Shown: piece after piece, positions 24,175 to 33,122 of the stretch
How positions within the stretch are numbered: the first letter of the stretch is position 1
Layout of the letters: every line of letters starts with the position of its first letter
From: an uncultured Lachnospiraceae bacterium
GTDB taxonomy: Bacteria > Bacillota > Clostridia > Lachnospirales > Lachnospiraceae
DNA length: 64,000 bases
Assembly: GCA_910579395.1 (NCBI GenBank)
Contig: CAJTUC010000010.1
Location: 308-64,307, forward strand
Reading direction: 5' to 3'
Position numbers and translations under genes: made by a program
Notes under the pieces: model-generated
Databases searched by the model: none
What the model saw: the letters and a program-made list of their open reading frames with translations, nothing else
Told to the model about the DNA's origin: nothing

Positions 24175-25323
24175 CTAATCCGCCCTGACTGTTTCTTCTT
24201 CTACCATCTGCAAAGCCGCCTCAATCACTTTGTCCATATCATAATACTGATAGGCTCCAAGACGCCCGCCGAACAGGACCTGTGGCTGTGTTTCGGCGAG
24301 TTTCCGGTATGCGGCAAATAAAGTATTATTTTTTTCATTGTTCACCGGATAGTAGGGTTCCTCTCCCGGCTTCCATTCCGTCGGATACTCTCTTGTAATA
24401 ACAGTATCCGTCTGTTTTCCGAACTCAAAATGCTTGTGCTCTATAATCCTCGTATAGGGAGTCTCCCTGTCCGTATAATTGACGACCGCATTGCCCTGAT
24501 AATTATCACATCCCGGCAGTTTCTCCTGTTCAAAACGCAGAGCCCGGTATTCCAGATGGCCCAGCCGGTACTCAAAGAACTCGTCAATCATACCCGTATA
24601 AAGCACTTTGGAAAAAATATTTCCCTGCTTATCGGTAAACATCCCATTGTCTCCCACGGGAGCAGACTCTATATATTCCTGGTAACTGACACCCGTCTTT
24701 ACTTCGATGCCGTGCAGCATCTTCTCGACAATCTGCGTATAGCCGCCGATTGGAATTCCCTGATATGGGTCGTTAAAATAATTATTGTCGTAGGTAAAAC
24801 GCAGCGGCAGCCTTTTGATGATAAATGCCGGCAGTTCCTTACAGTCGCGCCCCCACTGTTTCTCCGTATACCCTTTGACAAGCTTCTCGTATACATCTTT
24901 TCCCGCTAGAGACAGTGCCTGCTCCTCCAGATTCTCCGGCTCCTCGATATGAAGCGCTTCAATCTGTCTTGCAATTTCAGCCTTCGCTTCCGCCGGCGTC
25001 ACAATCCCCCACATCTTGCTGAACGTATTCATATTGAAGGGCAGATTGTATAATTCATCGCGATATCTGGCAATCGGCGAATTGATGTAATGATTGAAAG
25101 ACGCGAACTGTCCGATATAGTTCCATATTCTTTCATCCGATGTATGAAAAATATGGGCGCCGTATTTATGCACGTTGATGTCCAGAACCGATTCCGTATA
25201 AATATTCCCGGCAATGTGATTCCTTTTGTCAATGACAAGGACTTTTCTGCCTTTTCGGTTCATCTCATACGCAAATACGGCACCGAACAGCCCGGAGCCG
25301 ACAATCAGATAATCATACTTCAT
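24175..25323 (-). CDS. glf: UDP-galactopyranose mutase
   Basis: A flavoenzyme that converts UDP-galactopyranose to UDP-galactofuranose for surface glycans. The 382 residues fit the bacterial family. The FAD-binding GSGLFGA lies at about 8-14, followed by DKRNHIAGNIYTE and the HKYGAHIFHT active-site segment; later GYTEKQWGRD and an arginine-rich DNNYFNDPYQGIPIGGYTQI stretch are typical. Its ATG shares one base with the stop of the small HTH gene before it (TAATG), so the two are translationally coupled. Element B follows its stop. Confidence 0.96.
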   Translation of the reverse strand: MKYDYLIVGSGLFGAVFAYEMNRKGRKVLVIDKRNHIAGNIYTESVLDINVHKYGAHIFHTSDERIWNYIGQFASFNHYINSPIARYRDELYNLPFNMNTFSKMWGIVTPAEAKAEIARQIEALHIEEPENLEEQALSLAGKDVYEKLVKGYTEKQWGRDCKELPAFIIKRLPLRFTYDNNYFNDPYQGIPIGGYTQIVEKMLHGIEVKTGVSYQEYIESAPVGDNGMFTDKQGNIFSKVLYTGMIDEFFEYRLGHLEYRALRFEQEKLPGCDNYQGNAVVNYTDRETPYTRIIEHKHFEFGKQTDTVITREYPTEWKPGEEPYYPVNNEKNNTLFAAYRKLAETQPQVLFGGRLGAYQYYDMDKVIEAALQMVEEETVRAD

Positions 25324-25664
25324 TACTGCTCTACCGCCTGATATTTCTCAAGCTGCGCGTAATCTTCCATCAGTTCCAGCGCTTTCTTTCTTCCAGTCTT
25401 ATTCAGTTTGATGTAGTACTGCATAACTCTGTTTTCCAGAATTTTGCTGCCGAGCGGACTCTTCTTGTCAAGCGGGGAGAAATCGACCGGATTCAGATTC
25501 AGTTTGTCACACATTCTGATAACTGTTCCATACGCCATTCCTTCAATCCCCCTGTCGAGAGCCGTCACGAGCGTAGAATAGGGAATCTCCATCTCAATTG
25601 CGAATTGTCTTACACTCTTATACTGCGTTAAAATTTCTGTCTTCAAAATCTCTGCCTTGGTCAT
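25323..25664 (-). CDS. Small helix-turn-helix protein coupled to glf
   Basis: A 113-residue protein. Residues about 14-55 look like a Cro/C1-type HTH (YKSVRQFAIEMEIPYSTLV, TALDRGIEGMAYGTV), in which the turn and recognition helix can be followed. The C-terminal half is helical and Lys/Leu-rich. AAGGAGG lies 7 nt before the ATG. The stop overlaps the glf start by one base. It may regulate the glf unit or neighbouring glycan genes, but no operator is evident. Confidence 0.75.
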   Translation of the reverse strand: MTKAEILKTEILTQYKSVRQFAIEMEIPYSTLVTALDRGIEGMAYGTVIRMCDKLNLNPVDFSPLDKKSPLGSKILENRVMQYYIKLNKTGRKKALELMEDYAQLEKYQAVEQ

Positions 25665-25972
25665 AACCAGTCCTCCTTAAAAGTAATCATTATACTCACC
25701 GAGAAGATAATCCCCCTTATCTCCCATGATTTATTAATACTTTACCACATAAGTCAGGGAAAAGGAACCACTTATTCCGCTATTTTAACGAAATTTCGTT
25801 GCTTTGGTCAAAATAGTGAAAAATTCGTTCGATTTATTGGGCAAAAAGTATAGAAACCTCTAATAAATCTTATCACAAATCACAAACATCATTATTGTCG
25901 GAATACACAGAAAATGATAAAATAGTTCTATAAAGTTTTTATTATCAGCGAGAGAAAGGCTTGATCACTACT
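25665..25972. promoter_or_regulatory. Divergent intergenic region with a promoter for the GT2 pair
   Basis: About 308 bp without a gene separate the minus-strand HTH gene from the plus-strand GT2 genes. On the plus strand TTGTCG, 17 nt, TAAAAT (25895-25923) is a good sigma-A promoter about 50 bases before the first GT2 gene. On the minus side a GAGATAA/TTATCTTCTC hairpin and a lone TATAAT lie near the HTH gene, without a convincing -35. Confidence 0.65.
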
Positions 25973-27019
25973 ATGTTACCTATTTCAGTCTGCATGATTG
26001 CAAAAAACGAGGATATGCACATTGAAGAATGTCTGAAAAGACTTCGTCCCTGTAAATTTGAAATCATCGTTGTCGATACCGGCTCCGTAGACAGAACGAT
26101 GGAGACCGCGCATAGATATACGGATAAAGTCTACCGCTTTGACTGGTGTGACGACTTCAGCGCCGCCAGAAATTTTTCCATCAGTCAGGCGACAAATGAC
26201 TGGATTCTGACCATCGACTGCGATGAATATCTGGAAAATATAAATCTCGCCGATATCGGTGAAGCGCTTGAAGACAATCTCACCTCCGTCGGCATGATTG
26301 TCCGCAATAATCCTTACACGCTTCAGGGCGTCCGTTCCATCATGTCGGAACGCATTGGCAGGCTTTTTAACCGGAAATACTGCCATTATGAAGGCAGTAT
26401 CCATGAACAGGTGACGACTCTGGACGGCAAAGAACCGGATACCTTTCCGATTCCCCTGACCTTTTATCATGAAGGCTATGTGGCGGAATCCGAAAAGCGG
26501 ATGCGCGCTGCCCGTAATCTGGAAATGCTTCTGCACGACCTGGAATTGAAAGGACCTAATCCCTATATTTACTTTCAACTCGGTCAGAACTATATTTCCC
26601 TTAACGATATGGAAAAAGCAGCGCATTACCATAAACTGGGACTGGAGCTCAACGCTGACCCCAATTCTGCTTTTGTTCAGAGTATGACAGAGACTTACGG
26701 CTACTGCCTGATCGAACTCGCCAAATACGATTTGGCGCTTGCTTTAAAAAACAGATATGCGCAATTCTCCCATCATGCAGACTTCGTGTATATGATGGGC
26801 GTCATATATATGAAAAAAAATATGTGGGAAAAGGCGCTCCGGGAATTTGAAAAAGCGACCACCCTGACTTCCTACTCCCGCAAAGGCGTCAACAGCTACC
26901 GCGCATATTACAATATCGGCTCCATATATGAAACATTGGGCGATAAGGAAAAAGCCAAAGAATATTACCGGAAATGCGGCGACTATAACAATGCCGTAAA
27001 AAGACTGGAAGAACTGTAA
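25973..27019 (+). CDS. GT2 glycosyltransferase with C-terminal TPR repeats (copy 1)
   Basis: An inverting family-2 glycosyltransferase of 348 residues. The GT-A domain starts at once (LPISVCMIAKNED), with the nucleotide segment IIVVDTGSVDRT at about 31-42 and the DxD motif DCD at about 82-84, then GSIHEQVT. The C-terminal 150 residues are TPR helices (KAAHYHKLGLELN, KALREFEKATTLT, YYNIGSIYETLGDKEKAKEYY). No membrane segment is present. I use the ATG at 25973 because its paralogue starts at the same residue; the in-frame TTG at 25961 is too close to AAAGG. The acceptor is unknown; enzymes of this shape often act on proteins or surface glycans. Confidence 0.87.
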   Translation: MLPISVCMIAKNEDMHIEECLKRLRPCKFEIIVVDTGSVDRTMETAHRYTDKVYRFDWCDDFSAARNFSISQATNDWILTIDCDEYLENINLADIGEALEDNLTSVGMIVRNNPYTLQGVRSIMSERIGRLFNRKYCHYEGSIHEQVTTLDGKEPDTFPIPLTFYHEGYVAESEKRMRAARNLEMLLHDLELKGPNPYIYFQLGQNYISLNDMEKAAHYHKLGLELNADPNSAFVQSMTETYGYCLIELAKYDLALALKNRYAQFSHHADFVYMMGVIYMKKNMWEKALREFEKATTLTSYSRKGVNSYRAYYNIGSIYETLGDKEKAKEYYRKCGDYNNAVKRLEEL

Positions 27020-27056
27020 CTGATCACTGTGCCATGCAAAGGTTGGAAGAATTAGA

Positions 27057-28118
27057 ATGATGCTCCCGATATCCGTTTGTATCATTGCCAAAAATGAAGA
27101 AAAACATCTGGATGAGTGCCTGAAAAGATTAGAACTCTACCATTACGAGATAGTTTTAGTCGATACAGGTTCCACTGACAGCACGCTGGAAATTGCCGCA
27201 AAGTATACCGATCGGATTTATCACTTCGATTGGATCAATGATTTCAGCGCTGCCAAAAATTATGCTGTCGGTCAGGCTTCCAATGACTGGATCCTAAGCC
27301 TCGACTGCGACGAATATCTTGAAAGCATCGATGAAAAGCACCTTTCCCGATTAATGGAACAGTACCCCGAAGATGCCGGGCGGATTCTGCTCCGCAACCG
27401 CTTTAAACAAAGCGGACAGATTTCCATTGAAAATGTGCGGCTCTGCCGCTTTTTTAACAGGAAATTCTATCATTTTGCGGGGGCGATTCATGAGCAGGTA
27501 ACGCGTAAGGATGACATTTCCGGTATCGTACAGGCTTTCGCGGCTCCAATTACAGTCCTGCACGTCGGCTATGACGGTTCCGAGGAAGAAATGCAGGCCA
27601 AATCCCGGCGGAACATTACCCTGTTAGAGCAGGAACTGGCCTCTACTGGTCCTGATACCTATCTTTATTATCAGTTAGGACAAAGCTGCATGAAGCTGAG
27701 AGATTATGAAAAGGCTTATGAATGGTTCAATCTGGGACTTTCGATGGATATCGATCCTTCGCAGGATTATGTACAGAATATGGTAGAATCCTATGGATAT
27801 TGTCTGCTCGATATGAAGCGTTTTCAGGAAGCTTTACAACTCGAGAATATTTATGATATCTTTGCAGTCCGGGCAGATTTCGTTTTCCTGATGGGATTGA
27901 TTTACATGAATAACGGACTGTTTGCAGAAGCTGTCGAGGAATTCAAAAAGTCTACTTCTATGGAACAGTTTTCGATAGAAGGCGTCAACAGCTACCGCGC
28001 ATATTATAATATCGGCGTTATTTACGAGTGTACCGGGCATTTGGATGAGGCCCGGAAGTATTATAAAAAGTGCGGGGGTTTTGAGATGGCGAGAGTGAGG
28101 CTGCGGGAGATGGGGTGA
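27057..28118 (+). CDS. GT2 glycosyltransferase with C-terminal TPR repeats (copy 2)
   Basis: A 353-residue paralogue of the gene before it, roughly half identical by eye through both domains (IIAKNEEKHLDECLKRL, DTGSTDSTLEIA, LDCDEYLESI, GAIHEQVT, and TPR motifs up to KYYKKCGG). The two genes are 37 bp apart on the same strand and probably share a promoter. The DxD and N-terminal nucleotide site are intact in both, so both should be active, perhaps adding successive sugars or using different acceptors. Confidence 0.87.
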   Translation: MMLPISVCIIAKNEEKHLDECLKRLELYHYEIVLVDTGSTDSTLEIAAKYTDRIYHFDWINDFSAAKNYAVGQASNDWILSLDCDEYLESIDEKHLSRLMEQYPEDAGRILLRNRFKQSGQISIENVRLCRFFNRKFYHFAGAIHEQVTRKDDISGIVQAFAAPITVLHVGYDGSEEEMQAKSRRNITLLEQELASTGPDTYLYYQLGQSCMKLRDYEKAYEWFNLGLSMDIDPSQDYVQNMVESYGYCLLDMKRFQEALQLENIYDIFAVRADFVFLMGLIYMNNGLFAEAVEEFKKSTSMEQFSIEGVNSYRAYYNIGVIYECTGHLDEARKYYKKCGGFEMARVRLREMG

Positions 28119-28177
28119 CTATTTTTTACTTCTCTTTCCTTTTTCTCCAGTTATTTTTCATAACTCGTAACAATTAA

Positions 28178-28846
28178 TCAATATGGGGGAATTCCCATAT
28201 ATACCAGGCTTTTCTCTTCTTTATACATAGACTCCGCAAACTCATTTTTAAATTTCCTTATCATATTACAATACTTATGATATGCTGTATGATAAAAATT
28301 CCGTATGATAAATTCTATAAATAATGAAGGTGGTACGGCAGAACTCACGGGTATCCTGCAATTTTCATATTGTCCAATCGTCAAATGAGAAACCGGATGT
28401 TCTATTGGCTTTGCAATTTCTTCTTTATTCTCATAATCAAATCGCAATGGTACTGTTACAATCTGTTTATTTAATATGTCCGCATAAATTTCATCTTCCA
28501 GATAAATTTCCTCATTTTGTTGATATTCTAACAAATCTGGCGATGGAAAAAAGGATAACCTGTGATGAATTATCTTTTCCTTCTGAAAAGTATATTCCAG
28601 TAGAATCATAGCTCCATCAAGCATTTTAAGATTATATCCCCGCTTTTTTAACATTTCATAATAAACATCTCTATAAGGTACATTCTTTAAAAATATATTC
28701 GTGTTCAAATCTCCTATACACACTTTTTTCCTATCTTCACTCAACTGAACAATATACGGGAAATTCTGATCATCACACAATCCCGTTTTTATCAAATCCG
28801 TAGTCAACTCATTTAATTGTAAAAGTATTTTATTCGCATCAAACAT
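28178..28846 (-). CDS. DUF2290-family protein
   Basis: A 222-residue protein matching my memory of DUF2290 in its RLSFFPSPDL segment, the HPVSHLTIGQYENCRIPVSS block (about residues 145-165) and the FIIRNFYHTAY ending. Its biochemical role is not known. I start at ATG 28846, with AAAAGG 8 nt before it; the in-frame TTG at 28864 lies deeper in the preceding gene. The ATG lies inside the last codons of the helicase gene (8-base overlap), so the two are tightly coupled and probably act together. Confidence 0.75.
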   Translation of the reverse strand: MFDANKILLQLNELTTDLIKTGLCDDQNFPYIVQLSEDRKKVCIGDLNTNIFLKNVPYRDVYYEMLKKRGYNLKMLDGAMILLEYTFQKEKIIHHRLSFFPSPDLLEYQQNEEIYLEDEIYADILNKQIVTVPLRFDYENKEEIAKPIEHPVSHLTIGQYENCRIPVSSAVPPSLFIEFIIRNFYHTAYHKYCNMIRKFKNEFAESMYKEEKSLVYMGIPPY

Positions 28847-30989
28847 TCTTTTCGCCTTTTCCAAGTATGCTTCTTAGTCTTTCAAGTTGTTCTTCATCAA
28901 AGTCTTCCACATAAAGCTGACCTTCCTCAAATCCTTTAATCAAATCACTTACATTATTCTGTCTGCGCTTTAAGACATTTCTTTGTGCCTTACTCATATC
29001 GCGGTTTACGATATTCATTCTCTCCCTTTCATCCTTCGTCGGATAAATAAAGTTCAATTCAAAATTATGAGCTTTTACTTTATTAAATTCTTGTACCAGA
29101 TTATCCATATCATTTCCAACACCCAAAACTCTGACCCATGCTTTACTTCTTGTAATAGCAGTAAATAATCTGTTTCTGACTCTTGCTATTTCATTTTCAT
29201 CATAAGCAGAGTAGCAATCCTGCGCATTAATGATATAGACCATAGCTGCTTCATTGCCTTTAGCACGATATATCCCGGTAAAGACAATCGATTCATTTGC
29301 AAAAAAAACATCTGGTGAGGTATCGACACCTGCTATATGTGATGGAATTTCTTTCTGATATAATAATGCTCGAATCGGCGCAACACTGTTTCTTGTTGTA
29401 AGTGGGTTTGGATTAATAACAATAATATCATCCAAGCGCAGTTCCTCTGATTGTAAATTTTTCTGTATCTCATCAGCCACCCATTTACTTTGCTCTTCTA
29501 CCGTCGTAAATGACTTAAATATTACTAAATCATCTATCGACGAATGGCTTTCCAGAAATTCAGGACTGCTGTCATTATCCCTTTCCAGAATAACCCGTTT
29601 CCCGTCCTCTAACTGTCCCTCCTTAATCCTATAACCAACATCTTCCCAAAGTTCTTTATTTTCAAACATTTGCACAATACCGATGGAATTATCTGATTTC
29701 TCTCTATATACACCAAATCCCAATGCATGCGCCGTTACCAATGCAGGCCTGGAATTTCTATAACATTTATCCAAAATAATATCCTGTTTTGATTTGCCCG
29801 ATTTATCATAAGAAAACGATACCCTGTAATTTCCCATTTGGTCTTTGCCAAATATTTCTTCAGGGGACGGCAGGGATTGTGTACTTAAATTCTGTAATTC
29901 ATCATACGCGTACACTAACCGTTTAGGTTCTTTCAATAATTCATAACACATCCTCAGGAAATGCGGTGAAAAATCCTGCGCTTCATCCACTAGAATAGCA
30001 TCATAAATGGCACAGCTGCCGTTCATCTCATTGATTGCCTTTTCACATACCTTCCCAAATGTATTTTCAGAATAAAGTCTTCTGGCACTCATATAATCAT
30101 AATAATTAATTCCCTGTAAAGTACAAAACGTATAATATATCCCATTCTGATATTCTCCGCCCGGTGCCCCCCAAGCATGGATAATCTGCAGATTGTCCCA
30201 GTCAGGTTCTTCTCCCGTCTGTTCAATCGTAAAAGTATTGATCAGCTGTCTGAATTGTCCCTTTAATGCTCTTGTGTTAAATGTAACCGCAATTTTCCAT
30301 TCCGGATGCTGTGCATGCAGATAAGCAGTTTTTAAAGCAAGTACAATTGTTTTTCCTGAACCGGCCAATCCTCTGATCCGCTGTACTCCTTCAAACGTTT
30401 CGATTACTGCTCTGCTCTGTTGACTGTCCAAATTAGCAATAGAATCCTCTACTAATTTCAGCTTTGCCCCTTTTGAATCTTCTTTTAACGCATTCCTTTT
30501 CCTTTTATTTCTTCTAATGGTAGAAATAGATTGCAGTACAGCAACTAATTTTTCAAAATATTCAGAATTACTCCATTCTATTTCGTTCAAACATTTATCC
30601 AGATTGTCCCCGTTGCATATTAAATATCCATCCTCCTCCACGGCTTCTCTCAATGCCGGTGCGAATGTAATTACGGATATTTTAATACACAAATCCCTTT
30701 TATACATTAAATCTTTAAAATTCCGCAGCTTTGCCTCCATTTTATTATAACTGTCATCCTGCTTTTCTTCATAATTCTCAATATCTGCATTTTCAACCAG
30801 ATTAAATATAACTAATCCTTTCCCTCTGGATAAGTACATCGCATCAATTGGGTATGGTCCGTCTGCTGTACCAATAATCGGATAGCCAATATATAAATAT
30901 CCATCCCATTCCGTATGAGATTCAAAAAAATCTGCCAACTGCCTGCTTGCCATCGGCTTATGTGTCGCACCTGTTACAATCGAAACCAT
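28839..30989 (-). CDS. Superfamily 1 (UvrD-like) helicase with a divergent N-terminal domain
   Basis: A 716-residue ATP-dependent helicase. Walker A is GLAGSGKT (about 207-214), Walker B is VDEAQ (about 334-338), and the C-terminal motif around VRNRLFTAITRSK supplies the arginine finger region. Residues 1-170 hold YPIDAMYLSRGKGLVIFNLVE, which resembles the beta-sheet core of NERD or other PD-(D/E)xK nucleases, but the expected ExK is absent, so this domain may be inactive. AAAGGAG lies 8 nt before the ATG. A DUF2290 gene overlaps its 3' end. The pair has its own promoter and sits between surface-glycan clusters, which suggests a mobile or defence cassette. Confidence 0.87.
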   Translation of the reverse strand: MVSIVTGATHKPMASRQLADFFESHTEWDGYLYIGYPIIGTADGPYPIDAMYLSRGKGLVIFNLVENADIENYEEKQDDSYNKMEAKLRNFKDLMYKRDLCIKISVITFAPALREAVEEDGYLICNGDNLDKCLNEIEWSNSEYFEKLVAVLQSISTIRRNKRKRNALKEDSKGAKLKLVEDSIANLDSQQSRAVIETFEGVQRIRGLAGSGKTIVLALKTAYLHAQHPEWKIAVTFNTRALKGQFRQLINTFTIEQTGEEPDWDNLQIIHAWGAPGGEYQNGIYYTFCTLQGINYYDYMSARRLYSENTFGKVCEKAINEMNGSCAIYDAILVDEAQDFSPHFLRMCYELLKEPKRLVYAYDELQNLSTQSLPSPEEIFGKDQMGNYRVSFSYDKSGKSKQDIILDKCYRNSRPALVTAHALGFGVYREKSDNSIGIVQMFENKELWEDVGYRIKEGQLEDGKRVILERDNDSSPEFLESHSSIDDLVIFKSFTTVEEQSKWVADEIQKNLQSEELRLDDIIVINPNPLTTRNSVAPIRALLYQKEIPSHIAGVDTSPDVFFANESIVFTGIYRAKGNEAAMVYIINAQDCYSAYDENEIARVRNRLFTAITRSKAWVRVLGVGNDMDNLVQEFNKVKAHNFELNFIYPTKDERERMNIVNRDMSKAQRNVLKRRQNNVSDLIKGFEEGQLYVEDFDEEQLERLRSILGKGEKNV

Positions 30990-31089
30990 TTACGCTGCTC
31001 CTTTTACAAAATTTATTCGAATTTCCGGCTGAACCGCCTGAATCACATTATATGCATCAAGAAATAAGACTTGTTCATTAGTTAACGTA

Positions 31090-31118
31090 ATGATACCATT
31101 CCAAGTGATAAAAAGCAA
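31090..31118 (-). promoter_or_regulatory. Candidate promoter of the helicase-DUF2290 pair
   Basis: The minus strand reads TTGCTT, 17 nt, TATCAT, about 100 bases before the helicase ATG. The 230-bp gap also holds three or four imperfect copies of CTTATAAGGAAG (about 31138-31180). Confidence 0.5.
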
Positions 31119-31192
31119 TATATTTCTTTTTTCTTCCTTATAAGTTTCTTCCTTATAAGCTTCCTTATCAGAATTCTCATAAGCCTTCTTAT

Positions 31193-31218
31193 AAAAAACT
31201 TGACAGCGAAAACCTGTC
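31193..31218 (-). terminator. Weak terminator at the end of the glycan locus
   Basis: On the minus strand GACAG/CTGTC forms a 5-bp stem with a 7-nt loop, followed by AAG and six T, directly after the TarJ-like stop. The stem is short, so termination may be partial. Confidence 0.45.
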
Positions 31219-31221
31219 CTC

Positions 31222-32265
31222 CTAATATCTTCCAACCATCACTTTGTTTGTAAAAACGGCTTTATCCTGCATGACTTCTAATCCATCCTGCAGCATATCA
31301 AAAGAAAACCTTTGCGTGATTTGTGCGGCGGGACGAATTTTTCCTTCCTCTACTGCTCTGACAGTCATATTCCAGTCATCCTCTTTCTCTTTTGTAAAAG
31401 AAGAGTTCCATGTTCCATAAATCGTGAGTTGCTGACGCAGAATCTTCCAGTATACCTGTTTCTCAAACTCGATATCTCCCGCCGGATTCCCGACAAAAAC
31501 AACCTGTCCGCCCGCTCTTGCAGAACTGACCGCATGATTTATACTGTCCTTCACACCTACACATTCAAAAACGATATCTACACCTGTACCACTCGTCTGT
31601 TCTCCGATAAAATCAACCGGATTTTTTTCGCGGCTGTTACAAAAAGTACATTCCGCAAATCCTGCCAATAAATTCCGCTGCTCTTCCCGCGTTCCGATGG
31701 CATACAGATTTTTAACTCCCATCGCATTGAGCCATTGAATCACTAATGTGCCGATCGTTCCACAGCCATATACTGCCGCTGAGCCGACCTCCCCCATATC
31801 AGCCTGCCTGATCGCATGTAAGGCAACACCGGCAGGTTCCAGCATTGCAGCATCTTCAAAACTGACCTTAGGCGGAAGTTCTATCAAGTTCCACGCCGGA
31901 ACTGCAGCGTATTCCGCAAAACCGCCATCCGTTCTGGAGCCCAGATAATTATAGGACTGACACATTTCGTAAGCCTTCTTCTTACATTGCTCACATTTCA
32001 TACAAGGCATTAACGGAAAAACGCCCACTCGTTTCCCAATCAGATAGTTGTTGTTCTTCGATGCGGCCTGCCGTACAATTCCTGCAAATTCATGGCCGGG
32101 AACCGTTGGAAAATGATATGTGCCCGTTTTAAAAATCCGTGGGATATCGGAGCCGCATATTCCTGCATTCATTACCTCCACAAGCACTTCGTCCGCGCCA
32201 AGCTGCGGTATCTGAACATCTTTATATACTAATTGGCCTATTCCCTCCAGCACATACGCTTTCAT
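31222..32265 (-). CDS. tarJ: Zinc-dependent medium-chain reductase, likely ribulose-5-phosphate reductase (TarJ-like)
   Basis: A 347-residue medium-chain dehydrogenase/reductase. The catalytic zinc site is visible as AGICGSD (about 33-39) and GHEF (about 57-60); the structural zinc loop is CMKCEQCKKKAYEMC (about 88-102); the NAD(P) site is YGCGTIG (about 166-172). Sequence alone fits many polyol or alcohol dehydrogenases. The TarJ call rests on context: a TarI-like cytidylyltransferase, a pentulose-phosphate epimerase and a TagF/TarL-like polymerase follow one another upstream, which is the enzyme set for CDP-ribitol. GGAGAAG precedes the ATG. An alternative is another sugar-alcohol dehydrogenase. 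Confidence 0.75.
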   Translation of the reverse strand: MKAYVLEGIGQLVYKDVQIPQLGADEVLVEVMNAGICGSDIPRIFKTGTYHFPTVPGHEFAGIVRQAASKNNNYLIGKRVGVFPLMPCMKCEQCKKKAYEMCQSYNYLGSRTDGGFAEYAAVPAWNLIELPPKVSFEDAAMLEPAGVALHAIRQADMGEVGSAAVYGCGTIGTLVIQWLNAMGVKNLYAIGTREEQRNLLAGFAECTFCNSREKNPVDFIGEQTSGTGVDIVFECVGVKDSINHAVSSARAGGQVVFVGNPAGDIEFEKQVYWKILRQQLTIYGTWNSSFTKEKEDDWNMTVRAVEEGKIRPAAQITQRFSFDMLQDGLEVMQDKAVFTNKVMVGRY

Positions 32266-32393
32266 TGCATCTTCTCCATTTCATCCCATATTTCCCGTGA
32301 TTCCAGATCACAATCTACCTGTTTTAGATCAAAATACATCTATTGCACACACCATGCGCCTATTCCTCATGCGCCCATCTCATGCACTTATCC

Positions 32394-33080
32394 CTATTCT
32401 CTTGTCATTGCCTCAAAGCGTTCTAAGTCCGCCTTTGTCGTGATCTTAAAATTGCTTTCCTCTCCCGGGATCATGGCAATATCCATCCCCGCCATAACCG
32501 CAGGTTCCGTAGAGCCGTTTATCCGAGTAATTTTATCCGGTATGAGAAGCCGGTTCGCTTCATAATACTTTCCCAGCAAAAAGGCTTCCGGCGCCTGCCC
32601 TGCATAGACCTTCTCCCTCTCCAGAAGCGATGAAATCCGTTTTCCATCCCCCAGATATACGGTATCCTTCATCGGCAGGACCGGCACTACTCCATCGTGC
32701 TCCTTACAGGCATCCACACAAGCCGAGAGCAGGGACATAGAGACCAGCGGTCTCGCCGCATCATGAACAATGACTACATCCGTCTCTTCCGCATATTGAA
32801 CGATATCCTGAAGGCCGTTAAAAATAGAATACTGTCTGTTGCTTCCCGGTGCGGAAAAGCCTTTGAATTTATGCAAGGCAGCCACCGGCATCTGTTCCTG
32901 TATCGTTTCCCGCCACTCCGCATGTGCAACAATCTGTACCGCATCAATCTGCGGATGCGTGCCGAATATCTCTAAACAATGGGAAATAACTGTTTTGCCT
33001 TTTACCTCTATGTACTGTTTGGGAATATCGGAACCGAGTCTCATTCCGGTTCCGCCTGCCAGTATCAGTGCTATATTCAT
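32394..33080 (-). CDS. tarI: IspD/TarI-family cytidylyltransferase, likely ribitol-5-phosphate cytidylyltransferase
   Basis: A 228-residue nucleotidyltransferase with the Rossmann-type start ALILAGGTGMRLGSDIPKQY, the VIVHDAARPLVS motif (about 103-114), and the AGQAPEAFL and FKITTKADL segments. These are shared by IspD (MEP pathway) and TarI/Bcs1 (CDP-ribitol). The adjacent TarJ-like reductase and TagF-like polymerase favour the ribitol role, but IspD function cannot be excluded by reading. GGAGG lies 6 nt before the ATG. A 128-bp gene-free gap with repeated ATGCGCC-like words separates it from tarJ. Confidence 0.8.
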   Translation of the reverse strand: MNIALILAGGTGMRLGSDIPKQYIEVKGKTVISHCLEIFGTHPQIDAVQIVAHAEWRETIQEQMPVAALHKFKGFSAPGSNRQYSIFNGLQDIVQYAEETDVVIVHDAARPLVSMSLLSACVDACKEHDGVVPVLPMKDTVYLGDGKRISSLLEREKVYAGQAPEAFLLGKYYEANRLLIPDKITRINGSTEPAVMAGMDIAMIPGEESNFKITTKADLERFEAMTRE

Positions 33081-33122
33081 CGAAATCCTCCATTTTTCAG
33101 TCCAATGACCATACCTTTCTCT

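Noticed and set aside
30990..31235. 81-codon minus-strand ORF between the TarJ-like and helicase genes
   Set aside because: It would need a TTG start with no good ribosome site, has no internal Met, and consists largely of the TTATAAGGAAG repeat (YKE-rich). Its end only coincides with the helicase ribosome site and promoter region.
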